From assembly GCA_021793315.1 (NCBI GenBank), contig JAJYSZ010000003.1, positions 1 to 64,000 on the forward strand: 64,000 nucleotides of DNA, written 5' to 3'. The first letter of the stretch is position 1. Every line of letters begins with the position of its first letter. This DNA comes from Bacillota bacterium. Its GTDB lineage: Bacteria > Bacillota > Sulfobacillia > JAJZYS01 > JAJYTV01. The notes below the pieces were generated by a model. That model was not told where the DNA came from. It searched no databases and saw only the letters and a program-made list of their open reading frames with translations. Shown in pieces: positions 16,463-25,141 of this stretch. The position numbers and the translations under genes were made by a program.

Positions 16463-17491
16463 ATGTCCCTGCGCATATGGAACCCGGCCGTCTTCCAGGG
16501 GCATCTGCCCCCGCACGGCCGCTACTTCGAAGGCTGGTACTTCAAGCTCGTCTCCAGCGACCGGAGCACGGCGCTCGCTGTGATTCCCGGCGTGGCATGG
16601 GACGAAAGGGGCCCCACGGACGGCCATGGCTTCGTGCAGGTGATCGACGGGCGCACCACCCAATCGGCGTTCGTCAGCTATCCGCTCGCGGAATGCAGCT
16701 TCTCCCGTAGACGGTTCGACGTGCGCGTAGGACCAAACCGGTTCAGCCTGAGCGGTCTCCACCTCGATATCGACGACCGACAGCTGCGCCTGCAAGGGCG
16801 CCTGGAGTTCTCGGAGCCCGTTCCCTATCCCGTGCGGCTTCTCTCGCCGGGCGTGATGGGTCCGTACACCTTCGTACCTTTCATGGAGTGCTATCACGGC
16901 CTGGTGTCGATGCACCACGCCTTGAAAGGCGCGGCAGACGTAGCCTGGGGCGATTCCGGCGACCCAGGACGGCGGGTGGCCATGGATGGAGGTTCCGGAT
17001 ATATCGAGAAGGACTGGGGGCGATCCTTCCCCTCCTCCTGGGTCTGGTTGCAGTCCAACCACTTCGACGGTCAGAAAGCAGGCTTCATGCTGTCGGTGGC
17101 GCGCATCCCATGGATCCGCAGGCACTTTACCGGCTTCATGGCGGTTGTCTGGGTGGACGGCCGATTTCACACCTTTGCTACCTACACCGGGGCACGCTTG
17201 ACTGCCATCGCGCAGACGGCGGAACATCTCGAGGTCGAGATCGAGGGCAACGCCCATCGCCTGCGCGTGCGAGCGCACCGGGCTAGGCACGGCACTCTGC
17301 GCGCTCCGGTCGAGGGCCGAATGGAGCGGCGCATCGCCGAGAGCATGGACGCAATTGTGGAGGTCTCCCTACGGACGCGCCGAGGGACGCCGCTCTTCGA
17401 AGGAGTGGGCCGGATGGGCGGCCTCGAGGTTGCGGGCGACGTGGGGGAGCTTTGCGCGGGAGCCGGTCTGCCGGACCCGGGCCTCCCGTGA
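16463..17491 (+). CDS. Tocopherol-cyclase-like protein
   Basis: A 342-residue protein of the tocopherol cyclase-like family. The start RYFEGWYFKLVS, the central SGYIEKDWGRSFPSSWVWLQ and the following SNHFDG are the hallmarks of the family in plants, cyanobacteria and Firmicutes. Bacillota make no tocopherol, so the bacterial members probably act on another prenyl or lipid substrate; this is not known. ATG 16463 was chosen because the family domain begins about 20 residues later; the ribosome binding site is weak. It converges on leuS and no partner gene is visible. Confidence 0.8.
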   Translation: MSLRIWNPAVFQGHLPPHGRYFEGWYFKLVSSDRSTALAVIPGVAWDERGPTDGHGFVQVIDGRTTQSAFVSYPLAECSFSRRRFDVRVGPNRFSLSGLHLDIDDRQLRLQGRLEFSEPVPYPVRLLSPGVMGPYTFVPFMECYHGLVSMHHALKGAADVAWGDSGDPGRRVAMDGGSGYIEKDWGRSFPSSWVWLQSNHFDGQKAGFMLSVARIPWIRRHFTGFMAVVWVDGRFHTFATYTGARLTAIAQTAEHLEVEIEGNAHRLRVRAHRARHGTLRAPVEGRMERRIAESMDAIVEVSLRTRRGTPLFEGVGRMGGLEVAGDVGELCAGAGLPDPGLP

Positions 17492-17660
17492 GGTCGGAAG
17501 AGGGCGTGCGCCTCAGGCAGGCAGGGTCCTGCCCGCGGGTCGCCGTACGAGCAGGCGGGCGAGCGAGTCGAAGCCTGCGATCGCAAGGTTGCCGAGGAGG
17601 CGGAGCGCGCAAAATTCCGCCAACATCCGCCCGAGAGTTAGACCGCCACGCCGGGAACGA

Positions 17661-20078
17661 TCAGCGGGTGACGATGCTGAGCAGACGGTCGGGCACGTGC
17701 ACGAAGCGCAGGGAGGCGCCATCGGGCAGAAACCGCCGGACGGCATCGCTGTGCAAGGCGGCTTCGCGCACGGCGGCCTCGTCGAGGCCAGCGGGCAGTT
17801 GCAAACGCTCCCGCAGCTTGCCGTCCACCTGGACGACCAACGTGACCGTCTTGGCTACCAGAACGTCGGCGTCGTAAGTCGGCCAGGCCGCCTGGTGCAC
17901 CGAGTAGGACTGTCCGAGTGCCTGCCAGAGTTCTTCGGTCAGGTGGGGAGCGAAAGGCGCCAGCAGCAGGACGAGGGTTTGCAGGTCCTCCCGCGCCACG
18001 CTGCTCGCGCGCTGGAGACCGTTCAGGTATTCCATCAGAGCCGCCAGCGCGGTGTTGTACTTGAGCCCTTCGACGTCCTCGGTGACTCGCCGGATCGTCT
18101 GGTGACGGAGCCGCACGACATCCGGCGACGCTGCGGAGGCGCTCTGGCCTGCGTTCTTGCGCACCAGGTGGTAGACCCGGTTGAGGAAGCGGTAGATTCC
18201 CTCGATGCCCTGGTCCGAGAAGTCGCCGCCTTCCTCGTAGGGGCCCATGAACATCAGGTAGGAGCGCAACGTATCGGCGCCGTAGCGGTCGAAGAACTCG
18301 TCAGGGTTCACGACGTTGCCCCTGGACTTCGACATCTTGGTGCCGCCGCGCACGATCACGCCGTGGGCGCGGAAGCGCTCGAACGGCTCCTCGAAGTCGA
18401 GGTAGCCGAGGTCGTGCAGCGCCATGCAGACAAAGCGCGTGTACAGGAGATGCAGAACCGCATGCTCCTTGCCGCCGATGTAGCTGTCCACCGGCAGCCA
18501 CTTGCGCGTCAGATCCGGATCGAACGCATGCTCCTCGTCGTGGCTCGACGGATAGCGCAGGAAGTACCACGCGGAGTCGAGGAAGTTGTCCGACACGTCG
18601 GTCTCGCGTCGTGCCGGTCCGTGGCAGCTTGGGCAGGTCGTCTCCACGAAGGAGGGGATGGCCGCCAGGGGACTCTCTCCCGTGCCCTTGGGCACGAAGT
18701 CCTGAACGTCCGGCAGCAGGACGGGGAGCTCCTCCTCTGGTACCCCGACGGTGCCGCACCGGTCGCAGTATACGACCGGAATCGGCGGGCCCCAGTAGCG
18801 CTGACGCGAGATCAGCCAGTTGCGCAGGTGGTAGGTGCGGTGGCGCTGCCCGATGCCGCGCTCCTCTGCGAGGCGGATTGCCGCCTCCTTCGCCTCGGCC
18901 GTCGGGAGGCCGTCGAAGGGGCCTGAAGCGATCGCCGTGCCGGTATCCTCGTATGCCGCGGTGAGCGTGCTCCGGTCCCCGTCTGGTCCCGCCACGACGC
19001 GGACGATCGGCAGCCCGTACTTGGTGGCGAAGTCGAAGTCGCGCGCGTCGTGCCCGGGTACGGCCATGATGGCGCCGGTGCCGTAGCCGTAGAGCACGTA
19101 GTCGGCGATGTAGATCGGGATCTGCTTGCCGTTGAAGGGATTGACGGCGTAGCCGCCGGTGAAGACGCCGGTCTTGTCCTGTCCGCCGACGCGGTCTTCC
19201 TGGCTGCGCTCGGCAGCCTGGCGCACGTAGGCCTCAACCTCGGCCTCCGTCTCAGGCGTCTTCAGATCCCCTACGAGCGGGTGCTCGGGCGCCAGCACAA
19301 GGAAGGTGGCGCCGAAGGCAGTGTCAGGCCGCGTGGTGAAGACGGAGATCGCCTTCGCCTGGTCCTTGACGAGCGCAAAGCGGAGCTCCGCCCCGTCGCT
19401 GCGCCCGATCCAGTTGCGCTGCGCCGTCTTGATCACGTCCGACCAGTCCAGGTGGTCGAGGTTGTCCAAAAGCCGGTCGGCGTAGCGCGTGATGTCGAAG
19501 AACCACTGCTCGAGCTCGCGCTGCCCGACCTCGCTGTCGCAGCGCTCGCAGCGGCCGCTGATCACCTGTTCGTTCGCCAGCACCGTCTTGCAGGACGGAC
19601 ACCAGTTGACAGGGGCCTTGCGCCGCTGCGCCAGGCCCGCCTTGAAGAACTGGAGGAAGATCCACTGCGTCCAGCGGTAGTAGTCCGGGTCCGTGGTCTC
19701 GACCGCGTGCGACCAGGCGAAGCGTCCGCCCAGTCGGGTGAGCTGCTCGCGGAAGTGACGGACGTTGCCGGCAATCAGGGTCTTCGGGTGAATGCCCCGC
19801 TTGATGGCGAAGTTCTCGGAGTGGATGCCGAAGGCGTCGAAGCCCATCGGCTCGAAGACGTCCTTGCCGCGCATGGCCTGGTAGCGGCCATGGATATCCG
19901 CACCGGTGAAGGCGTACACGTTGCCGACGTGCAGGCCCTCGGCGGATGGGTAGGGGAACATCATCAGGTTGTAGTACGGCTGCTTGGCGTGCGCCAGGTC
20001 CACCTCATAGATGCCCGTCTCCTGCCAGCGCTGCTGCCACTTGCGTTCGATGGCTGTCGGGTCGTAGGTCGTATTCAT
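17661..20078 (-). CDS. leuS: Leucyl-tRNA synthetase
   Basis: An 805-residue class I synthetase charging tRNA-Leu. The ATP site HIGH variant is in FPYPSAEGLHVGN (about residue 40), the editing domain has MAVPGHDARDFDFA (about residue 335), and KMSKS is present as TKMSKSRGN (about residue 580). The anticodon-binding and C-terminal domains complete a normal bacterial length. AGGAGG seven bases upstream fixes ATG 20078; the track start at 20249 lies in the leader. A consensus-like promoter and a roughly 190-base structured leader precede it (20079..20304). Confidence 0.97.
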   Translation of the reverse strand: MNTTYDPTAIERKWQQRWQETGIYEVDLAHAKQPYYNLMMFPYPSAEGLHVGNVYAFTGADIHGRYQAMRGKDVFEPMGFDAFGIHSENFAIKRGIHPKTLIAGNVRHFREQLTRLGGRFAWSHAVETTDPDYYRWTQWIFLQFFKAGLAQRRKAPVNWCPSCKTVLANEQVISGRCERCDSEVGQRELEQWFFDITRYADRLLDNLDHLDWSDVIKTAQRNWIGRSDGAELRFALVKDQAKAISVFTTRPDTAFGATFLVLAPEHPLVGDLKTPETEAEVEAYVRQAAERSQEDRVGGQDKTGVFTGGYAVNPFNGKQIPIYIADYVLYGYGTGAIMAVPGHDARDFDFATKYGLPIVRVVAGPDGDRSTLTAAYEDTGTAIASGPFDGLPTAEAKEAAIRLAEERGIGQRHRTYHLRNWLISRQRYWGPPIPVVYCDRCGTVGVPEEELPVLLPDVQDFVPKGTGESPLAAIPSFVETTCPSCHGPARRETDVSDNFLDSAWYFLRYPSSHDEEHAFDPDLTRKWLPVDSYIGGKEHAVLHLLYTRFVCMALHDLGYLDFEEPFERFRAHGVIVRGGTKMSKSRGNVVNPDEFFDRYGADTLRSYLMFMGPYEEGGDFSDQGIEGIYRFLNRVYHLVRKNAGQSASAASPDVVRLRHQTIRRVTEDVEGLKYNTALAALMEYLNGLQRASSVAREDLQTLVLLLAPFAPHLTEELWQALGQSYSVHQAAWPTYDADVLVAKTVTLVVQVDGKLRERLQLPAGLDEAAVREAALHSDAVRRFLPDGASLRFVHVPDRLLSIVTR

Positions 20079-20304
20079 GACCGGCCTCCTGCCAGGAAAT
20101 CGACGCCTTTCGCCTCCGAGCGAGGCGAAAGGCGCCCATTGCGCTTTCCCACCGGTTCGCGGCGCTTGCCCATAGTCCCTTCCCGGGTGGCAGGCCAGCG
20201 ATGTGAAGATCCCTGCCGGGAGAGTGCCCTCCTCGGCAGGGGCCTTCAAGTGCGGCGCGCTCGGGCGTTGCCGCCATTCTATGCTTGCCTGAAGACGGGG
20301 TCAA
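20079..20304 (-). promoter_or_regulatory. leuS promoter and structured leader with attenuator hairpin (T-box candidate)
   Basis: The promoter is TTGACC (20304..20299), a 17-bp spacer and TAGAAT (20281..20276). The leader then runs about 190 bases. Near its end CGCCTTTCGCCT pairs with AGGCGAAAGGCG (20134..20104), followed by ATTT. That is the position and shape of a T-box terminator. Just before it is AACCGGTGGGAAAGCGC, a poor match to the T-box AGGGTGGNACCGCG. A CTC (Leu) triplet occurs in the hairpin GGAGGGCACTCTCC. A degenerate T-box, or another attenuator, is likely. Confidence 0.5.
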
Positions 20305-20308
20305 GGAG

Positions 20309-21469
20309 CTATCCGAGCGCGTTGAGGCCGGTGATGTCGCGCCCGACGATCAGGGTGTGGATCTCGTAGGTTCCCTCGTAGGTATCGACCGACTCGAGGT
20401 TCGCCATGTGGCGCATGGCCCTGTACTCGCTGGTGATGCCGTTGCCGCCCAGGAGTTCGCGCGCCATGCGCGCGGTCTGCAACGCGGCGCGGACGTTGTC
20501 GCGCTTGGCCAGCGAGACCTGCGTGAAGGTGTAGCGGTCGTCCTGCTTCAGCTGGCCCAGGCGCAGGGCCATCAGCTGGCTGCGGGTGGTCAGCGATAGC
20601 ATGTCGACGAGCGACTGCTGCATGAGCTGCGTCTGCGCGATCGGCCGGTGGAAGGCGATGCGGTTCTGCGCGTAGTCAAGCGCCTCATTGAAGCAGTCCA
20701 TGGCGGCGCCGACGGCGCCGAAGGCGATACCGTAACGGGCCTGCGTCAGGCACGAGAGCGGCGCGGCGAGGCTCTTGGCCTCGGGTAGCCGCAGTTCCTC
20801 CGGCAGTTCGACGTCCTCCAGGACGATGTCGCCGGTGGAGGAGTAGCGCATCGAGATCTTGGTCTCGATCGCGGGAGCCGAGAGGCCCTTCGTTCCCTTG
20901 GGCGCGATGAAGCCGCGCACCTTGTTCTCCTCGTCCATGGCCCAGATGACCAGAACGTCCGCGATCGGCGACGAGGTGATCCAGCGCTTCTCGCCGTTCA
21001 GGATCCAATGGTCGCCGACACGCCGGCAATTCGTGCGCATGGTCCCGGGATCCGAGCCGGCGTCGGGCTCCGTGAGGCCGAAGCATCCGATCAGCTCGCC
21101 CTTCGCCATGCGCGGCAGGTAGGTCTTGCGCTGCTCCTCCGTGCCGTAGCGGTAGATCGCGTGCATCGCGAGGCCGCTTTGCACCGACGCGAAAGAGCGC
21201 AGACCGGAGTCGCCGCGCTCGAGTTCCTGCATGATCATGCCGTAGGCCACCTGCGAGATGCCTGCACCGCCATACTCTTCGGGCAAGGTCGGGCCGAACA
21301 GGCCGAGCTCTCCCATCTTGCGCACGAGATGAATCGGGAAGCGACCCTGCAGCCAGTCCGCGCCGACGGTCGGCATGACCTCGGCGGCGACGAAGTCGTG
21401 CACCATCTGACGAACCGCGCGTTCCTCTTCGGAGAGCAGGCTTTCGACGTCGAAGTAATCCGGTCCCAT
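20309..21469 (-). CDS. gcdH: Acyl-CoA dehydrogenase, glutaryl-CoA dehydrogenase type
   Basis: A 386-residue FAD flavoenzyme. It has the GcdH-like segments SVQSGLAMHAIYRYGTEEQ and CFGLTEPDAGSDPGTMRT, the substrate/FAD region ARYGIAFGAVGAAMDC, and the C-terminal DTYEGTYEIHTLIVGRDITG with the catalytic Glu in YEGT. Glutaryl-CoA dehydrogenases oxidise and decarboxylate glutaryl-CoA to crotonyl-CoA in lysine and aromatic degradation. The start is set at ATG 21469 (MGPDYFDVESLLSEEER) by similarity; GTG 21484 and ATG 21496 are alternatives, none with a good ribosome binding site. It diverges from an IclR regulator, its probable controller. Confidence 0.88.
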   Translation of the reverse strand: MGPDYFDVESLLSEEERAVRQMVHDFVAAEVMPTVGADWLQGRFPIHLVRKMGELGLFGPTLPEEYGGAGISQVAYGMIMQELERGDSGLRSFASVQSGLAMHAIYRYGTEEQRKTYLPRMAKGELIGCFGLTEPDAGSDPGTMRTNCRRVGDHWILNGEKRWITSSPIADVLVIWAMDEENKVRGFIAPKGTKGLSAPAIETKISMRYSSTGDIVLEDVELPEELRLPEAKSLAAPLSCLTQARYGIAFGAVGAAMDCFNEALDYAQNRIAFHRPIAQTQLMQQSLVDMLSLTTRSQLMALRLGQLKQDDRYTFTQVSLAKRDNVRAALQTARMARELLGGNGITSEYRAMRHMANLESVDTYEGTYEIHTLIVGRDITGLNALG

Positions 21470-21615
21470 CGCCGTGAGGGCCACCCAAGACCACATCCAT
21501 TCCGAGAAAGATCTAGCCGCATCGTACCACTTGGAGATATGGAGCGTCCAGGGCAGGGCCGCCACGCCTTGCCTTTGCTCCATATGTATCGCAGAATGAA
21601 ACGGAAGGTGATGGC

Positions 21616-22362
21616 TTGGACGGGCCCTTGCGCACGGTGGAGCGTACGATGAAGCTGCTGGCGGAGATCGGTCCGAGCAGTCAGCCGCTCACCTTGGCGG
21701 AGCTGAGCAGAAGGCTCGGACTCGGCAAGGCGACCGTCCGGCGCTTCCTTTTGAGCCTTGAGGAACTTGGCTATATCGAACGCGATGCACGTGGCAGCTA
21801 CCTCGCGTCAGCGGCCTTGGGCAAGCTGGCCGCGCGCCCCGCGACGCGGGTCGGCCCTGCGGTCGTCGAGGCGCTGCGCGACCTCGCGGCGGAAACGCAT
21901 ACGGCGATCAGTCTCGGCGTGCTGAACGGCCGCGATGTCCTCTACCTCTGGCGCGAGCCGCCCGGATCGGCGGCGGGCGTCGCCCTGGGAGAAGGCGCTC
22001 GCCTGCCGGCCCACGCGACCGCCATCGGCAAGGTGCTGCTCTCGCAGCTCACCCATACCGCTGTCGAGGAGATCTACACAGCGCAGCCGCCCGGGGCGTT
22101 CACGCCGCGGACCATCGCAAGCCTGCCCCTGCTGCTGGGCGCGCTGCAGGAAATCCGCCGCCAGGGCTGGGCCCTCTCGGACGGCGAACTCGAGGAAGGA
22201 CTGACGGCGGCCGCGGTTCCCGTCTACGATCGGGGAGGCAACCTGCGCTGGGCCCTGAACGCGTCCTCCTCGGGACATCGCATGGCTCCCGCGGCCTTTG
22301 CGACCGACGTGGTACCGGCCTTGCTGAGAGCCGCGGGCACGATCGGCGGCCTCGAAGCCTAG
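21616..22362 (+). CDS. IclR-family transcriptional regulator
   Basis: A 248-residue repressor or activator: an N-terminal winged helix (LTLAELSRRLGLGKATVRRF, about residues 26-45) and a C-terminal effector domain with LPAHATAIGKVLLSQL, the family signature. IclR proteins usually sense acids or aromatic metabolites. Because the neighbouring divergent gene is a glutaryl-CoA dehydrogenase type enzyme, it probably controls that gene in answer to a pathway intermediate. The start is TTG 21616 with GGAAGGTGAT upstream. Confidence 0.9.
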   Translation: MDGPLRTVERTMKLLAEIGPSSQPLTLAELSRRLGLGKATVRRFLLSLEELGYIERDARGSYLASAALGKLAARPATRVGPAVVEALRDLAAETHTAISLGVLNGRDVLYLWREPPGSAAGVALGEGARLPAHATAIGKVLLSQLTHTAVEEIYTAQPPGAFTPRTIASLPLLLGALQEIRRQGWALSDGELEEGLTAAAVPVYDRGGNLRWALNASSSGHRMAPAAFATDVVPALLRAAGTIGGLEA

Positions 22363-22385
22363 ATCTGCCGCGACCCGGCGACAAG

Positions 22386-22419
22386 AAGGGTCGCTCCCGC
22401 AATGGCGGGGGCGACCCTT
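22386..22419. terminator. Bidirectional terminator between converging genes
   Basis: AAGGGTCGCTCCCGC pairs with GCGGGGGCGACCCTT around AATG, between the IclR gene and the leftward gene ending at 22435. Confidence 0.75.
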
Positions 22420-22434
22420 GGGTCTATGCCGGGA

Positions 22435-23691
22435 TTACGAGTTGGCAGCGGTCTTGGGGTGCAGATCGCGGCGCACCGGGCGGGGCTTGGCGCCGATGTG
22501 CCAGATGCGCCCGCGCGTCGGAACGAAGCGGCCTTCGTGCGCCAGGATCTTGCGGCGGATGGCCGCCGTGTGCATGCCCATCAGCAGGGAGAGATCGGGC
22601 AGCGACAGCAGCGCCCCCTGTTCCCACGCCTCGTTCGCGTAGCGCTCGATGCGGCCGAACTTGAGTTCGAACACGCGCCGGCGCGAGACGCCGCGGTAGC
22701 CGGCGGCCGCATCCTGCTGCGTGAAGTAGCTTATGTGCACGGGCAGGACGCGTGCGGACTCCAGCCGGGCGCCGGCGCCCTGATCGGCCGCCAGCGCGAA
22801 GAAGACCATCTCGTCTTCCTGCAGGGTGCGCAGGCCGAGTTCTTCCACCGTCTCGCCGAGCCACTGCAGGTAGCGCTGGCCCTCGAAGGCTGTAAAGGCG
22901 CTCGTCTCCACAGGGCTCTTGCCGATCGGCTGCAGCCACTCGTCGATCAGCGTCGCCGCCTGATGGTGCAGGCGCGGGTGAAGCGCCGCCCAGCGCGCGA
23001 CGGCCGCCAGGTGCTCGTGCTCGACATCCGAGTAGCCGGGGATGCGGCTCTGGCCGTCCGACATGAGCTGGCCCAGCCTGCGCATCATGCGGCGGAACGA
23101 GCCTTCGCTGATACCGAGCACGCTGCGCTCAAGCGATACGTCGCCGAACTCCAGGTACCGGCGGACGAGCCAGGCGTCCAGAGCCTGGCGCTGTTCGCCG
23201 GGCTTCGGGCCGCCGACGTGCGGCAGCCAGATGCCGAGCTCGCGGACGGGCTCGAGGCGGTGCTCCAGGGCGGTCGGGGTGAGGTTGGCCCAGGCGGCGA
23301 GCTCTGTCAGGGATGCGTAGCCGCCCTGGCGGTAAATTTCGTAGATCCAGCGGATCAGGCGTCGGCGCTGCAGCACCGCAAGTCCGTACACTTGCCAGAT
23401 TTCCGCGTCCTCGTCGACATCCACCGCCGTGATGGTGGCGGTGCGGCGGCGCGTTGGGGCATAGCGGCGGGATGCCGTTTCAGGCACCGAGAGGCGCACC
23501 GATCCCGGCAGGGTGAGCCCCTGCACCTGGCTCATCCAGGCGAGACTCTCGTCGGCGATCTCCTCCGCCGCGAAAGCACTCTGGTCAAACTCTTTGCGCA
23601 GCGTCCGCACGAGCAGGGCCCTGGCACTCTTCGGCCGGACCCACGACGTCGTGTGCTGCAACGAATTCTGGTACCTGACGAGCTCCCCCAC
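22435..23691 (-). CDS. Helix-turn-helix protein, possibly DUF1670 family
   Basis: A 418-residue soluble protein that I do not recognise with certainty; the overall look recalls DUF1670 proteins. The middle has a winged-helix-like segment, YASLTELAAWANLTPTALEHR, and a second HTH-like run, LLSLPDLSLLMGMHTAAIRR, sits near the C terminus. The first 90 residues are charged and end in RRYAPTRRRTATITAVD. The ideal GGAGG lies inside the track start (MEVATV), which shows that the real start is GTG 23691. It lies 64 bases downstream of the multi-His membrane protein gene and may share its transcript. A DNA-binding role in that locus is plausible. Confidence 0.65.
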   Translation of the reverse strand: MGELVRYQNSLQHTTSWVRPKSARALLVRTLRKEFDQSAFAAEEIADESLAWMSQVQGLTLPGSVRLSVPETASRRYAPTRRRTATITAVDVDEDAEIWQVYGLAVLQRRRLIRWIYEIYRQGGYASLTELAAWANLTPTALEHRLEPVRELGIWLPHVGGPKPGEQRQALDAWLVRRYLEFGDVSLERSVLGISEGSFRRMMRRLGQLMSDGQSRIPGYSDVEHEHLAAVARWAALHPRLHHQAATLIDEWLQPIGKSPVETSAFTAFEGQRYLQWLGETVEELGLRTLQEDEMVFFALAADQGAGARLESARVLPVHISYFTQQDAAAGYRGVSRRRVFELKFGRIERYANEAWEQGALLSLPDLSLLMGMHTAAIRRKILAHEGRFVPTRGRIWHIGAKPRPVRRDLHPKTAANS

Positions 23692-23755
23692 TGTGGCCAC
23701 CTCCATGGATTTCGGGACAGTGTGGAGGGGGCGGCTCGGCCGCCCCCTCTCGTTA

Positions 23756-25141
23756 CTAGTGCGAGTGCTGCACCCTGGCCGTGCTGGCGGCCTGAGTCTG
23801 TCCGCGGCCCACCACCGACCAGATGGCGAGCAGGGCGCCGATCACGACGACCACGAAGCCGATCGTGGTGATGACGAACGAGACGCCATGACTGGCCTGG
23901 GAGACGAAGATGTAGAGCATGCCGCCTATGAAAGAGACGAACGCTCCGGCGAGCAGCGTCCAGGTGGCACTGCGCTTGAGGCCCTCGTCGATGGCGAGCC
24001 ACTTGAGGGCCAGCAGTACGGTGAGGATCGCTGGCAGCAGGAAGAAGGCGAAGTCCTGGTGGAACCAGGTGAATACGGAGTCGGCGGCCGAGCCGGGCGC
24101 ACCCGTGGCACCGGCGCCAAAGATGTTCTCGTGGAACTCGATGTAGTAGCCGAAGCCGACCACCGTGACGAAGAGGATGGCTGTGACGAGCGCCGCGCCC
24201 CAGCGGTGCAGGGCATTCGGCAGGGCTTCCGCACCGAGGCCGATCAGAGCGAGCAGGCCGCCGCCCATCACGAAGACGCCTGTCACGAGGTCGTCGCCCG
24301 CGAGTCCGTTGACACCTCCTGGGCCGCTTGCGAAGAGCATGGGCGGCTGGGCGACCGAGAAGCCGCCTACGACGTAGACGAGCGTCATGACGATCGTGCC
24401 GATGGAGACGAGCCAGAGTCCGACCTTCATCAGCTTGCTGCCTACGCGGTCAACGCCGTAGGCAGCGCAGGTCGTGGCGATCGCCAGTGCGATGACCGCG
24501 GTCACCATCTCGTGCGAGTGCGATCCGATCAGGTTGGCCATCCAGTCCTGCCACTTCATGCCCGCAAGCGTGGCGTAGCCGCCGATGATGCCCTTCGGCC
24601 AGTCGCCGAACTCGAGCATCCAGCCTGCGATGTGTCCCATGATCGCCGCCAGAAGTGCGCTTATTGCGGCAAAGGCGGCCGTCCAGGCCCAGACGCGACG
24701 GGTGTCGGCGGCCCGGAAGAACAGCGCGATGCTCAGGGAAACGAGGATCTCGTCCAGGAAGAAGAAGGAGACGATCTGGATCCAGAGCGGGAACGTGTCG
24801 GTGACCGCGTGGTCGAAGATGCCGCCGATGCCGCTGAGCAATGTAGCGCCCAGCGTACCCCAGAGAATGAGATTGTGCAGGGTCTTGTTCTTGTGGGATG
24901 CGCCGAAGACGTCCATCGCGACCAGGGAAAGGAAGCCCACCATGCCGATCAGTAGGCCGTGCAGGTACATGACGTGCGCGTAGTCGATGTTCGCGCCGGC
25001 TGACGGTTCCGACTGGAATGGGGTGTTGACGAAAGCGCTGCCCAGCGCCAAGAGAAGAAGCCAGACCAGCATGCCGACGACGACACGCTTTTCCGGCGAC
25101 CAGAGCATATCGCCCAGGTTACTCTTGTCGTCCTTGGACAT
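23756..25141 (-). CDS. Multi-histidine membrane protein M1 (paralogue of 36923..38299)
   Basis: A 461-residue polytopic protein with about eleven to twelve helices; I could not name the family. Histidines kept between this copy and M (36923..38299) lie at MYLHGLLIG, the H residues of SHKNKTLHN, IMGHIAGWMLEFGDWPK, SHSHEMV, EFHEN and WFHQDFAFF. The first resembles the helix-2 heme ligand of heme-copper oxidase/NorB proteins, but the paired-His helix-7 motif is absent, so it is not a canonical oxidase. A heme or copper membrane redox role is possible. GAGGAGG precedes ATG 25141. A 16-bp dyad shared with the other locus genes lies at 25300. Confidence 0.75.
   Translation of the reverse strand: MSKDDKSNLGDMLWSPEKRVVVGMLVWLLLLALGSAFVNTPFQSEPSAGANIDYAHVMYLHGLLIGMVGFLSLVAMDVFGASHKNKTLHNLILWGTLGATLLSGIGGIFDHAVTDTFPLWIQIVSFFFLDEILVSLSIALFFRAADTRRVWAWTAAFAAISALLAAIMGHIAGWMLEFGDWPKGIIGGYATLAGMKWQDWMANLIGSHSHEMVTAVIALAIATTCAAYGVDRVGSKLMKVGLWLVSIGTIVMTLVYVVGGFSVAQPPMLFASGPGGVNGLAGDDLVTGVFVMGGGLLALIGLGAEALPNALHRWGAALVTAILFVTVVGFGYYIEFHENIFGAGATGAPGSAADSVFTWFHQDFAFFLLPAILTVLLALKWLAIDEGLKRSATWTLLAGAFVSFIGGMLYIFVSQASHGVSFVITTIGFVVVVIGALLAIWSVVGRGQTQAASTARVQHSH

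Noticed and set aside
15977-17290. 437-residue minus-strand ORF
   Set aside because: Antisense to the tocopherol-cyclase-like gene; no ribosome binding site and shadow composition.
17513-17626. 37-codon minus-strand ORF after leuS (MLAEFCALRLLGNLAIAG...)
   Set aside because: The peptide is plausible as an amphipathic mini-protein, but the start has no clear ribosome binding site and nothing supports its conservation.
23756-25141. Annotation of M1 as a cbb3-type oxidase catalytic subunit
   Set aside because: The paired histidines of the binuclear centre and the helix-10 HxH are not visible in M1 or M.
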